IMG/VR virus record: IMGVR_UViG_3300042468_000170
Span: 1-22,875 of that record
Reading direction: 5' to 3' (one strand)
DNA from: a virus
DNA: 22,875 bases
In this document: piece by piece, positions 7,882 through 14,716 of the stretch
How the letters are laid out: the number at the start of each line of letters is the position of its first letter
Position numbering within the stretch: position 1 is the first letter of the stretch
Position numbers and translations under genes: made by a program
The notes under the pieces: model-generated
Told to the model about the DNA's origin: nothing
Databases searched by the model: none
Seen by the model: only the letters and a program-made list of their open reading frames with translations

Positions 7882-8298
7882 ATGAAAAACACTTCGGCAG
7901 GTTTATTCTTTTACAGTAAAAATACGGGTAGATTCTTATATCTATTGCGTAATGATGCCAATCATAGTTGGGGCGTGCCGGGCGGTAAGGTAGAAGAAGA
8001 TGAAACGTTGTTTGAAGGATTAGAACGCGAATGTGTAGAAGAGATTGGACATTTTCCAAAAGATGCCAAATTGATTCCTATACAGAAATTTGTCAATAAG
8101 ACTTTCACTTATCACACATTTTTCTGTTCAGTAGATGATGAGTTCATTCCTGTATTGAATGATGAGCATATCGGCTATGCTTGGGTAGGTGAGAATCAAC
8201 ATCCTAAACCAATGCATCCCGGATTGTTTAGCACAATCAATATTGATATTGTGAAAGAAAAATTAAAAAATCTTACTGAAAATAAAAACGGGGCTTAA
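7882..8298 (+). CDS. Nudix hydrolase
   Basis: This 138-aa protein carries a complete Nudix box: G35, E41, then R49-E50-C-V-E53-E54-I-G56 (the G-x5-E-x7-REUxEExGU pattern). It follows a canonical SWGVPGGKVEEDET entry loop. The family hydrolyses nucleoside diphosphate-linked compounds; in phages the suggested roles are cleaning oxidised nucleotides or decapping/ADP-ribose turnover, and the substrate is not readable here. The N-terminal strand (TSAGLFFYSK...RFLYLLRN) and length fit single-domain family members. The stop codon TAA lies inside the terminator palindrome, so the last codons form the stem. A promoter candidate lies directly upstream with no leader, suggesting expression separate from the late gp14-gp15 mRNA. 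Confidence 0.9.
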   Translation: MKNTSAGLFFYSKNTGRFLYLLRNDANHSWGVPGGKVEEDETLFEGLERECVEEIGHFPKDAKLIPIQKFVNKTFTYHTFFCSVDDEFIPVLNDEHIGYAWVGENQHPKPMHPGLFSTINIDIVKEKLKNLTENKNGA

Positions 8299-8310
8299 GC
8301 CCCGTTTTTA
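8283..8310. terminator. bidirectional rho-independent terminator, 28-bp perfect palindrome
   Basis: A perfect inverted repeat of TAAAAACGGGGCTT and its complement gives a GC-rich stem with A/T tracts on both sides, so it has a U-tract in either direction. It lies between the plus-strand nudix gene, whose stop codon sits at its centre, and the end of the minus-strand gene at 8331. It serves both convergent operons. Confidence 0.93.
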
Positions 8311-8330
8311 CTGAGATGAATCATCTCTCA

Positions 8331-8648
8331 TCACATAGCAAAAAGCATCTTTACTGCTTCGACACCGGTCGCACCTAAAACTGCGGCCGCTCCCATTAGC
8401 ATCCATTTTATCTTTTCAATACCAGATATCTTTTCTGCTAACTCGTCATGAGATTTTTTATTACTCTCTTGAAATTCTTTGAGAATAATTTTAGTCTCAT
8501 CCATGTTCCTGTCTAGGCAGTCATGCAAGTCTTTAACCTCGACTTTAATCTCGTCAATCTTCTCATCCAGATTTCTAAACTGGACTTGAAGTACCGCGAT
8601 CTCAGTCTCGGCTTGTTCTACACGTTTAACTGCGCTTGCATTAGACAT
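8331..8648 (-). CDS. coiled-coil protein with C-terminal membrane segment (XhlA-like, possible lysis accessory)
   Basis: This 105-aa protein has a long heptad-rich, highly charged helix over residues 8-78 (AETEIAVLQVQFRNLDEKI and on). It is followed by a basic KIKW and one hydrophobic segment at about 82-98 (MLMGAAAVLGATGVEAV). The shape matches XhlA-type hemolysin/holin-accessory proteins: soluble coiled coil and a single C-terminal anchor. No lysozyme or classical holin was seen next to it, so a lysis role is inferred from architecture only; a tail-associated or membrane-tethered assembly factor is possible. It starts 6 bases after the upstream structural gene, with AAGG about 11 bases before the ATG, and is probably part of that late operon. 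Confidence 0.65.
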   Translation of the reverse strand: MSNASAVKRVEQAETEIAVLQVQFRNLDEKIDEIKVEVKDLHDCLDRNMDETKIILKEFQESNKKSHDELAEKISGIEKIKWMLMGAAAVLGATGVEAVKMLFAM

Positions 8649-8654
8649 GATTTA

Positions 8655-9638
8655 TTAAGCCTTATTAATAGTTACGATAGGATAAGGTTGTCCACCGTAT
8701 GTATTAGCGGCATATGCAGTATTGAATGTCGAGAACGCAGGACTTGAATTGTTGATATTTGCTGTCTCATTAGGTAGAGCAGTAACACCCGAATTGGCAG
8801 TGAACAACTCAGCAGTATGATCGCTCAATGATTGAACATATACTGTTGATGTGTTTGCATATGTACCTTGGATATTGAAAGTATTTGGCAACAATGCTGT
8901 GTTTGCTACGTTTGCAGTATAGCAAGCGGCAGTCAAACCACTAGTTGAACCAGTGACTAGATACTTCTGCTTACCTTTCTGACGAACGATGAAACCTGCT
9001 TCTGGATTACCATAGATATATGCACCATCAGTTACGTTTGCTGTAGCATTGGCTGCAAATGTTGCGAATACAGCATTTGCATTTGCGATATCATCAATAG
9101 TACCAAGAATCACACCTGCGTCTGTGTACACGATTGTACCATCAGTCAATGTGTTTGCAAAGTCAGTACCGACACCATCTAAGTTTGGACTGTCGTCTGC
9201 ACAAGTTATTGTGCCTTCACCAGTGATACCGATACATACACCAACTAATACTTGGTTACCATATAGTGCTGTGTTACCACCGACTACTGAATATGTGTTT
9301 GCTGAACCATCTGGGTTGTTGAAATATGCATCTACTAAACCAACTGTTGCTGACACTGTAACAGGGCCCGCACCCGATAAATTAACCGGTGTGTATGTTG
9401 GATTTGCTGATAATTCTGTTGCTGATACTGTGAAAGTAGTTGCTGACAATATTTGCAGTATCCAGTAAGTTGTACCTGCAACTAAGCCACCGATATTGCT
9501 TGCTGGAATGAATGGCATACCTGCAATGATACCTAGATTAGTTAAGTTTGATGATGTAGTGACTACTTCTGTTGAGGCATTAGTAGCAGTTAAAACTATG
9601 ACTGCTTGAGCCTTTGCGATTTTTAATGGACGTCCCAT
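8655..9638 (-). CDS. modular Thr/Ala-rich virion structural protein
   Basis: This 327-aa protein is rich in Thr, Ala, Asn, Gly and Val, with few charges and repeated beta-strand modules, typical of exposed virion or tail-fibre-related proteins. The LVAGTTYWILQILSATTFTV element (53-72) recurs in part in the tail fibre upstream (LVAGTTYSV). A module at 141-210 (GVGTDF...L..G..I...G..LGTIDDIANA...ANA) is shared with the 174-aa protein encoded next to it. The N-terminus MGRPLKIAKAQ is basic. The ATG has AGGAG seven bases upstream and a 75-base structured leader behind a late box. This points to strong late expression. The exact position in the virion is not known. Confidence 0.7.
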   Translation of the reverse strand: MGRPLKIAKAQAVIVLTATNASTEVVTTSSNLTNLGIIAGMPFIPASNIGGLVAGTTYWILQILSATTFTVSATELSANPTYTPVNLSGAGPVTVSATVGLVDAYFNNPDGSANTYSVVGGNTALYGNQVLVGVCIGITGEGTITCADDSPNLDGVGTDFANTLTDGTIVYTDAGVILGTIDDIANANAVFATFAANATANVTDGAYIYGNPEAGFIVRQKGKQKYLVTGSTSGLTAACYTANVANTALLPNTFNIQGTYANTSTVYVQSLSDHTAELFTANSGVTALPNETANINNSSPAFSTFNTAYAANTYGGQPYPIVTINKA

Positions 9639-9675
9639 TTGTTTTCTCCTGTTGATTGCGAGTTCTAGTCGCTAC

Positions 9676-9710
9676 GCAGTGGGTACTGCATAAACTCTCA
9701 CTATGAGAGT
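9676..9710 (-). other. two tandem stem-loops in the 5' leader of the structural gene at 8655-9638
   Basis: Reading the minus strand, ACTCTCA / TAG / TGAGAGT (9710-9694) forms a 7-bp stem with a 3-base loop. GCAGT / ACCC / ACTGC (9689-9676) forms a 5-bp stem with a 4-base loop. The first begins about three bases after the predicted late transcription start. Such terminal hairpins commonly protect mRNAs from 5'-dependent decay; that role is inferred. Confidence 0.5.
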
Positions 9711-9718
9711 GTACAAAC

Positions 9719-9726
9719 TATTTATC
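9719..9726 (-). promoter_or_regulatory. late promoter box GATAAATA (structural gene 8655-9638)
   Basis: The minus-strand late-type box lies in the 102-base gap between two structural genes. The predicted start near 9713 gives a leader of about 75 bases with two hairpins and AGGAG. This is the longest predicted leader in the window. Confidence 0.6.
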
Positions 9727-9740
9727 TTTTTTGCGTAATT

Positions 9741-10265
9741 TTATGATCCTGATGTACCTGTATCAGCGTGTGGCATACCAAGTTCAGTGATACTAAATTC
9801 ACTACCAGCACCGCCACCAGTTGTTAGAAACGCTACTACATTTCCTTGACCGCAATAAACGCTATTATAACTATCATTAGCAGAAAAAATTGCTGACTGT
9901 TGTGTAGCAATTGCGTAAGGAACACCTGCATTATTGAAAGTGTATGCAACATTTGATAGTGCTACTCCTGCATTAGCAGTAAGCGTTAAACTAGTAGCGT
10001 TTGCAATACTTGATATGATTCCAACTGTTGTTCCAGTTGTGTTACCTATCCAACCACCTACTTCAAGTTGAGTGTCAAATGCTGTTCCAACTCCAGTTAC
10101 TGTTGCACTGTTAGTTGCTGCCGTTGCTGTACCAGTACCAGCTACTCTAGGGTAACCGGTAACCGCGTGAATACCTACACCCGTAGTTGATATTCTAATC
10201 TTGTCTGTAGCAATATTAGCTGATTGCTGTGATACTAAATTACCTGTATATACGTATGATGCCAT
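9741..10265 (-). CDS. small modular virion structural protein
   Basis: This 174-aa protein is rich in Ala, Thr, Gly and Val. Residues 43-110 form a module (ATVTGVGTAF..L..GGWI...G..VGIISSIANA...ANA...AYTF) that aligns with residues 141-210 of the next gene product. GVGT-x-F modules of this kind occur in phage tail and fibre-associated proteins. The C-terminus is flexible (GGGAGSEF, then ADTGTSGS). AGGA lies eight bases before the ATG and a late box lies further upstream, directly after the tail-fibre stop. It is probably a virion decoration or fibre-associated protein; nothing specifies which. Confidence 0.65.
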   Translation of the reverse strand: MASYVYTGNLVSQQSANIATDKIRISTTGVGIHAVTGYPRVAGTGTATAATNSATVTGVGTAFDTQLEVGGWIGNTTGTTVGIISSIANATSLTLTANAGVALSNVAYTFNNAGVPYAIATQQSAIFSANDSYNSVYCGQGNVVAFLTTGGGAGSEFSITELGMPHADTGTSGS

Positions 10266-10283
10266 TTTCGTTATCCTATTTTG

Positions 10284-10291
10284 TATTTATT
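10284..10291 (-). promoter_or_regulatory. late promoter box AATAAATA (gene 9741-10265)
   Basis: The late-type box lies just past the stop of the tail-fibre gene. The predicted start near 10278 gives a leader of about 13 bases, almost entirely made of the Shine-Dalgarno and spacer. Confidence 0.55.
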
Positions 10292-10292
10292 T

Positions 10293-11576
10293 TTAAATTC
10301 TTCCAACCATTACTTCGACAAAACCGTCGCCGTCGTCAACTTTATTTTCTATCGCTTTACCTATAACTGTACCTATCTTAGGAGTGCCTGTAACAACTTT
10401 AGCCAATCCATTTCCTGCACTAACAAGCATATCACCTTTACTTACTTTGCCGATAACTTTGACCGGTATGCGGCCTACCAAGGCTAAAATGACGGGGAAC
10501 TGAGTTCGTAAGTCACCGTTCATCACATAAGAAGGGTTAGTAGAAACTACCCCTGCTAATTTGTTAGTTTCTATGCCGGCAATTGTAACTTCTTTTTCAC
10601 CACCGAACTCTAATACAGTACCGGGTAGATATGCTTTGTCAGCAGAATAATATTCTGCAAGGTCAGCATAAGTCGCTGTCAATCTTGAGCCTGAAGTTAA
10701 AGTCCAGTTACCAGTGATAGTACCTGCTGTTGTGTTACCTCCAGTAGTGATCGCGGTTGTTACTGTTGTTTGTAAATTAGCATTACCAACAATTGTTAAT
10801 TGATTTGTATTATAGTTCCATGTGAAGTTGCTGTCTCCGGCAAAATCTGTACCTGAATTATACTGTACGCTATATGTTGTTCCTGCTACCAATCCACCAT
10901 TTGCTGTTACAGTATTGAATATCACAATACCTGAGTCTGTAGGATACACTCCATATCCTGAAGTATTTTCACCAGAAACTAATCCTGAATCAGTATATAA
11001 ATCATATAGTTGTAGATTGCCGGGCACTGTCTTTAGGAAGAAGACGTTACCATTTAAATTAGTTGCAAAACCACCTGCACCTGTTATACCATTGATCGTG
11101 ACTTCAACACCTTGTGCGAATGGATATGGTTGTGATAGAGTAATTCTACCAGGATTAGCGGCACTGATTGTTTCTATATTTTGTGCTACTATTCCTTTTG
11201 GAGACCATGATAATCCACCGGATCCATCAGTAGTTAATACATAACCTATAGCACCGCCTTCAATAGATACGTTTGTGACGTTGCCTAGATTTACAAATCC
11301 GCCATTTACCCAATTATTACCATCATATACTAACACTTGACCATTGGCTAGTGTAGATGAATCAATGGATATATTACCATTCACACCTTCTATCTGATCG
11401 AACGATATCTCACTATATGCAGTAAGAACTTCGATGTTTTCAATGTTGCCGGTGGTTTTGCCTATGAACAGTCGTCTTTCATCGGTAGCGAAACCAAACT
11501 CGGCCTCGTCTAATTGTGGGAGATCAACGAGATCACCCGCGCGTTGTTGTATTTTTGAAATTTGTATAATAGACAT
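10293..11576 (-). CDS. tail fibre protein
   Basis: This 427-aa protein has three parts. The N-terminal segment MSIIQISKIQQRAGDLVDLP with LDEAEFGFATDERRLFIGK is the baseplate-attachment motif found in many phage fibre proteins. The middle is a repetitive beta-rich shaft (GNVTNVSIEGGAIGYVLTTD, then AGTTYSVQYNSGTDFAGDS). The C-terminal domain begins ADLAEYYSADKAYLPGTV, followed by KLAGVVSTNPSYVMN and a small beta barrel (VGRIPVKVIGKVSKGDMLV). That last domain is common at the ends of marine phage fibres and resembles self-cleaving or trimer-forming Peptidase_G2-type tips. It probably contributes to host recognition. A late box lies 28 bases upstream; no clear Shine-Dalgarno is seen. Confidence 0.8.
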   Translation of the reverse strand: MSIIQISKIQQRAGDLVDLPQLDEAEFGFATDERRLFIGKTTGNIENIEVLTAYSEISFDQIEGVNGNISIDSSTLANGQVLVYDGNNWVNGGFVNLGNVTNVSIEGGAIGYVLTTDGSGGLSWSPKGIVAQNIETISAANPGRITLSQPYPFAQGVEVTINGITGAGGFATNLNGNVFFLKTVPGNLQLYDLYTDSGLVSGENTSGYGVYPTDSGIVIFNTVTANGGLVAGTTYSVQYNSGTDFAGDSNFTWNYNTNQLTIVGNANLQTTVTTAITTGGNTTAGTITGNWTLTSGSRLTATYADLAEYYSADKAYLPGTVLEFGGEKEVTIAGIETNKLAGVVSTNPSYVMNGDLRTQFPVILALVGRIPVKVIGKVSKGDMLVSAGNGLAKVVTGTPKIGTVIGKAIENKVDDGDGFVEVMVGRI

Positions 11577-11603
11577 AGTTGTACATGTACCAAGTAGTAC
11601 AAC

Positions 11604-11611
11604 TATTTATG
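11604..11611 (-). promoter_or_regulatory. late promoter box CATAAATA (tail fibre)
   Basis: The minus-strand late-type box has a predicted start near 11598, giving a 22-base leader. A 9-bp inverted repeat (11576-11584 with 11597-11605) overlaps the box and the start codon, but most of its 5' arm would not be transcribed. Confidence 0.55.
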
Positions 11612-11619
11612 CTATTATG

Positions 11620-12309
11620 TTACAAGAACTGCGTATAATATTTGTCTAGTCTAGTATACCATAGATCAGTATACTTGTCAAAATCAGCACCCTCTATTAT
11701 GAATTCTTGATATTCATTTGCGGCTGAACACATGAAAATAACGCCCTTACGTATTTTAGTGCCCCAGACTTCATTGTGTGCTGTTGCATAGGCCGCAGTC
11801 TGCACAAAATAGTCTTCGATCCACTCACGCTTCTTGGGCTTGTTCGTCTGCTTGTGGTCCATTATCGCTTCTTGACCACCATGGACACCTACTAAGTCTG
11901 TGGTCCCTGCATAAACTTCAGGAAAGTATAAAGATACTTCCGTGCCCCAGAACTCGGTGCAGTTGGATAGTCCTTTAGATATGATTGAATGTGCCATCTG
12001 ATGGCTTTGGATACTGTATGGATTGCTACCGGGCTCACCTGTGACTCCTGTCTTTACATAGTTCTCAAGCCACTTGTGCATTCGTGTTCCACGACCAGCG
12101 GCTTCAGTAGTGATCTGTTGAGCCTTCTCAGGTCCAACACGCTTGCGCCACTCATGTAACGCTTTCTTGCTCTCTTCAGATTTTGTAGCATCTAAGATAG
12201 TTGTCACGCTAGGAACAGCATGACCATCGGGAGTCATATATTTTCTTGAGCCGTTAATGGTCTCGCGTTTTAACTCTTTATATGGGAATTTATCAGGTGT
12301 ATAAATCAA
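11620..12309 (-). CDS. MGME1-like PD-(D/E)XK exonuclease
   Basis: This 229-aa RecB-family nuclease has RGTRMHKWLE (H78), E124 in GTEVSLY, AGTTDLVG (D138), IMDHKQT (D151-x-K153) and QTAAYA (Q170). This is the full metal-binding set of MGME1/Cas4-type single-strand exonucleases. A role in phage recombination, repair or host DNA breakdown is likely. The N-terminal PDGHAVPSVTTILDATK is typical of the phage version and argues against starting at the internal ATG (residue 25). The frame therefore appears to start at a TTG that overlaps the iscA stop (TTGA), implying coupling to iscA. Start-codon choice is the main uncertainty. Confidence 0.82.
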   Translation of the reverse strand: MIYTPDKFPYKELKRETINGSRKYMTPDGHAVPSVTTILDATKSEESKKALHEWRKRVGPEKAQQITTEAAGRGTRMHKWLENYVKTGVTGEPGSNPYSIQSHQMAHSIISKGLSNCTEFWGTEVSLYFPEVYAGTTDLVGVHGGQEAIMDHKQTNKPKKREWIEDYFVQTAAYATAHNEVWGTKIRKGVIFMCSAANEYQEFIIEGADFDKYTDLWYTRLDKYYTQFL

Positions 12310-12626
12310 ACTCTAAAACTCTCTCCGCATCCACAGCGGTCTTTTTCATTAGGGTTGATGAATTCAAAGCCTTCATTCAACCCTTGTCTTTTATAGTCTA
12401 TGGTCATTCCTGTTAGATAAACAAATGATTTTGGATCGATAAACACTTTAAATTCTTCATAATCAATAACATGATCATGTTCAACGTGGTTATCCACAAA
12501 CTCTAATACGTAAGCAAGTCCAGAACATCCTGTAGTCTTGACACCAATTTTGATGCCTAGACCTTGACCACGTTTATTGAGATGGTGTTTAATTTTTGTT
12601 TTTGCTATCTCAGTCAAAACAATCAT
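12306..12626 (-). CDS. iscA: A-type iron-sulfur cluster carrier (IscA/ErpA/HesB family)
   Basis: This 106-aa protein keeps all three cluster-binding cysteines at family positions: C34 (TTGCSGLAY), C98 and C100 (DRCGCGESF), which match E. coli IscA C35/C99/C101. FINPNEKD before the CxC is also diagnostic. A-type carriers deliver Fe-S clusters to apoproteins. As a phage auxiliary gene it may support host or phage Fe-S enzymes; the next gene is a Cas4/MGME1-like nuclease, a group in which some members bind Fe-S. The ATG has no Shine-Dalgarno but has TATAAT exactly six bases upstream, so the mRNA may be leaderless. Its stop overlaps the exonuclease start. Confidence 0.93.
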   Translation of the reverse strand: MIVLTEIAKTKIKHHLNKRGQGLGIKIGVKTTGCSGLAYVLEFVDNHVEHDHVIDYEEFKVFIDPKSFVYLTGMTIDYKRQGLNEGFEFINPNEKDRCGCGESFRV

Positions 12627-12632
12627 TTGTAT

Positions 12633-12660
12633 ATTATACTTGATAAAAAGTTAATTACAA
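12633..12660 (-). promoter_or_regulatory. candidate promoter giving a leaderless iscA mRNA
   Basis: The minus strand reads TTGTAA, a 16-base spacer, then TATAAT. The -10 is perfect and its last base is seven bases before the A of the ATG, which would be +1. The -35 is the same TTGTAA seen for nudix. It overlaps the end gap of the 12662-13000 gene. Confidence 0.55.
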
Positions 12661-12661
12661 G

Positions 12662-13000
12662 TTATTTGGTCATTGCTGACTTAGCCATCTTTGCGACGAC
12701 TTCTTTACTTTGCTCAGGAGGAGGGGCTTCGGCTTGTGCTGGTTGTTGTGGCTCTAAGCCTTTGAATACTACTGTGTCACCTTCTATGTTACTCACTACA
12801 TTTTTTAGTGGTTTATTTTGAATCATAGAATATAGATCGTTAGTTGAAAAAGTAAGATCAAACTTCCTAAAATAGGTCAATAGTTTATCTACTGTCCAGT
12901 TGTCTGTAATCTGCTGGTTTTCCAATGCGGTTTTAAGTTGATCGGTAGCGGCGATCAACTTAACTAACTTCGGATCATTGACGAATTCATAGAGGTACAT
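12662..13000 (-). CDS. conserved phage protein, possible virion/prohead component (112 aa)
   Basis: The N-terminus MYLYEF resembles those of two other proteins in this cluster (MRLNEL, MKINEL). Residues 35-70 (NWTVDKLLTYFRKFDLTF, then NDLYSMIQ) and the PLKNVVSNIEGD segment form the folded part. The tail is Pro/Gln/Ala-rich and ends in VAKMAKSAMTK. I have the impression of similar proteins in T4-like marine phages but cannot name a function. The ATG follows the upstream stop by one base with GAGG four bases before, so it is translated with the 13002-13706 gene. Confidence 0.65.
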   Translation of the reverse strand: MYLYEFVNDPKLVKLIAATDQLKTALENQQITDNWTVDKLLTYFRKFDLTFSTNDLYSMIQNKPLKNVVSNIEGDTVVFKGLEPQQPAQAEAPPPEQSKEVVAKMAKSAMTK

Positions 13001-13001
13001 T

Positions 13002-13706
13002 TTACCTCAACTCGCGACCAACTCCGCCTGCTGGTTCTGTTTCTGGTTCTTCTTCTGGTGCAATCTCTGCATCCATTTCAGCACCGGCAACTTCTTCACC
13101 ACCGGGGGTAGATGTAGCCGCAACGTCAGTAACAGCCATTTCTTCACCGCCTGTTGGAGGTGCACCTAATGCTTCAGGGCTACCAACACCAGTCAATGCA
13201 TTCATAGCATTTTGCATTTCAGATTTGCTCTGACTCAATGTTTGATTCAATGTAGTTAACGCGGTGCTTGCTGCCTGATTGAATGCACCTGATTCGTTGA
13301 CACCGATCTCTGATTGAATGCTGTCTGTCAATGCAGGTAGTTCTTTGACTAACATATCATTGACTTCTTCAATCATTTTCTGAAGGCTGTCGAGCATATC
13401 TTGTGCTGCCAAGATAACCTGTGATTTTTCTACCTGCTCGTTTTCAACAACGATTCTAGCAGATTTAGTATTTTTATAATGCTCTGTCAATGCTTGAGCC
13501 ATGAATACTAATTTCATGTATGAAGGATGCGTGTGGTTCTTGTAGAAATCAGGACTTGATTTTGCTTCCTTGATCAGTCCAACTACCTTCTCTAGCATAG
13601 TTTTAGCCTGTGCGCGATTCAGTCTTGATGTATCAAAACTGAAACCGAAGTTGGCCTTAAGAGCCTGTGACGCTGTGTGTGTTTTGTCTAGTTCGTTGAG
13701 TCTCAT
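13002..13706 (-). CDS. conserved T4-like marine phage virion-associated protein, scaffold-like
   Basis: This 234-aa protein is largely helical: RLNRAQAKTMLEKVVGLIKE, YMKLVFMAQALTEHY and VVENEQVEKSQVILAAQDML, followed by MLVKELPALTDSI. A Gln/Ser/Ala-rich coiled region comes next, then a long acidic, Gly/Pro/Glu-rich tail (EEPETEPAGG). Helical core plus acidic tail resembles internal scaffold or prohead-core proteins. Similar proteins are widespread in T4-like cyanophages, where I recall them as virion-structural; this is from memory, not a search. It starts MRLNEL, a possible capsid-targeting tag. A late box lies 25 bases upstream of the ATG, with GGGA as a weak Shine-Dalgarno. Confidence 0.7.
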   Translation of the reverse strand: MRLNELDKTHTASQALKANFGFSFDTSRLNRAQAKTMLEKVVGLIKEAKSSPDFYKNHTHPSYMKLVFMAQALTEHYKNTKSARIVVENEQVEKSQVILAAQDMLDSLQKMIEEVNDMLVKELPALTDSIQSEIGVNESGAFNQAASTALTTLNQTLSQSKSEMQNAMNALTGVGSPEALGAPPTGGEEMAVTDVAATSTPGGEEVAGAEMDAEIAPEEEPETEPAGGVGRELR

Positions 13707-13730
13707 GGTTAATTCCCATATTAATAGATA

Positions 13731-13738
13731 TATTTATC
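13731..13738 (-). promoter_or_regulatory. late promoter box GATAAATA (gene 13002-13706)
   Basis: Late-type box, minus strand, with predicted start near 13725 and a 19-base leader. The leader can form a weak TTAAT/ATTAA stem that leaves GGGA in the loop. Confidence 0.58.
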
Positions 13739-13743
13739 AGTAA

Positions 13744-14205
13744 TCAATACTTTTCGTCTTGATATTCCTGATACTTTTTAGTCTGCAAATGCATAGAAAG
13801 TGAGGTGTAGCCCTGAATCTCTTTTAACGCATTTTTTCTCCTGAGTTTTTCCTCTTCTAGTTTTGCTAGATAAATGAACTTATCAGGAATTTCCCTTTTA
13901 TTCATCAATTTTTTATGCTGTGCTATAGCGACATCTAATGCCCCTATAATCTGGTCTAATTCTCTTAGTCTTTTTGTCTCTTTACATTTCTTATTCTTCT
14001 CAAATACGCAATGAGTCACTGCATATTTAAGGCTAGAAAACTCATATTCAGGGGCATACGGATCATTGATAGTTACTATCTTAAATATTCCGTCCTCTTT
14101 AGGAACAATGATATATGTTCCAAACAGGTTATAACTCCCGTCATACTCCTTGACGATAAAGATATCCTTTATCTTTTTGGCTAGATAAGACTTATTCATA
14201 TTCAT
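13744..14205 (-). CDS. phage protein of unknown function (153 aa)
   Basis: This is a lysine-rich protein. An N-terminal beta region (DIFIVKEYDGSYNLFGTYI, then GIFKIVTINDPYAPEYEF) is followed by two charged helices (RLRELDQIIGALDVAIAQHK, then IYLAKLEEEKLRRKNAL). No family was recognised. Two ATGs six bases apart (14205 and 14199) are both possible; the more distal TTG at 14214 is less likely. The gene overlaps the end of the upstream gene by about 14 bases and has no well-placed Shine-Dalgarno, so translation is probably coupled. It sits in a late cluster. Confidence 0.65.
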   Translation of the reverse strand: MNMNKSYLAKKIKDIFIVKEYDGSYNLFGTYIIVPKEDGIFKIVTINDPYAPEYEFSSLKYAVTHCVFEKNKKCKETKRLRELDQIIGALDVAIAQHKKLMNKREIPDKFIYLAKLEEEKLRRKNALKEIQGYTSLSMHLQTKKYQEYQDEKY

Positions 14206-14644
14206 ATTTAACAAAATAAATGTTCCTTTTTTCCAAAGTTATATCTAACCTATCTCCTGTATTGTGCCATTGACTATCACATTGAATCATAGGTACTTCT
14301 GAACAGTCTTTATATAAAGACCCTAGATCACTGACCCCATCTTCAAATACACTTTGATGTTGCACCTCAAACACGAATTTCCATACAGGAACAGTTTTCT
14401 TATCTGTAAGCATAGTACCGAAATAATGCTCCTTACTAAAGTCTATTTCTAACCGTATAGGATCTTCAATGATATCGGGCTGTGCGCGTAATGATATGAC
14501 TTGCAATATAGTATCGAAATTGCATTGTGTGTTACGTTTTCTATACCATGCATTTGTATCTGTTATATCATCACCCGGTCTAGCACGATTCAATACTCCT
14601 GTCTTTGTGATATCGAATAGTGTGTAGCAGGTAATCCTGTGCAT
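14192..14644 (-). CDS. conserved phage protein of unknown function (150 aa)
   Basis: A compact protein starting MHRITCYTLFDITKTGVLNR, with a NFDTILQVISLRAQPD segment in the middle and an FVFEVQHQSVF region later. It ends in a beta strand (ERNIYFVKYEYE). Proteins with this start and order appear conserved in T4-like aquatic phages, but no role is known to me. The ATG has no Shine-Dalgarno; a late box CTTAAATA ends five bases before it, placing the predicted transcription start on the ATG. It comes directly after a strong terminator, so it begins a new transcription unit. Confidence 0.72.
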   Translation of the reverse strand: MHRITCYTLFDITKTGVLNRARPGDDITDTNAWYRKRNTQCNFDTILQVISLRAQPDIIEDPIRLEIDFSKEHYFGTMLTDKKTVPVWKFVFEVQHQSVFEDGVSDLGSLYKDCSEVPMIQCDSQWHNTGDRLDITLEKRNIYFVKYEYE

Positions 14645-14649
14645 GTCTT

Positions 14650-14657
14650 TATTTAAG
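14650..14657 (-). promoter_or_regulatory. late promoter box CTTAAATA (gene 14192-14644)
   Basis: The TAAATA core ends five bases before the ATG, so a start six bases after the box would be the A of ATG. It lies just after the U-tract of the terminator at 14660-14688. Confidence 0.45.
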
Positions 14658-14659
14658 GC

Positions 14660-14688
14660 AAAAAAAAGACCCGAGAATAAATCTCGGG
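14660..14688 (-). terminator. rho-independent terminator after the small structural gene
   Basis: On the minus strand CCCGAGA, a 5-base loop, then TCTCGGG form a 7-bp stem followed by TC and eight T residues. It lies 29 bases after the stop of the 14717-15097 gene. Confidence 0.92.
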
Positions 14689-14716
14689 CCCTTTATGCTT
14701 CAACTTAAACTAATGA

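Noticed and set aside
11576-11605. 9-bp inverted repeat around the tail-fibre start, considered as a translation-blocking hairpin
   Set aside because: The predicted transcript begins inside the 5' arm, so the full stem would not exist in RNA from the late promoter.
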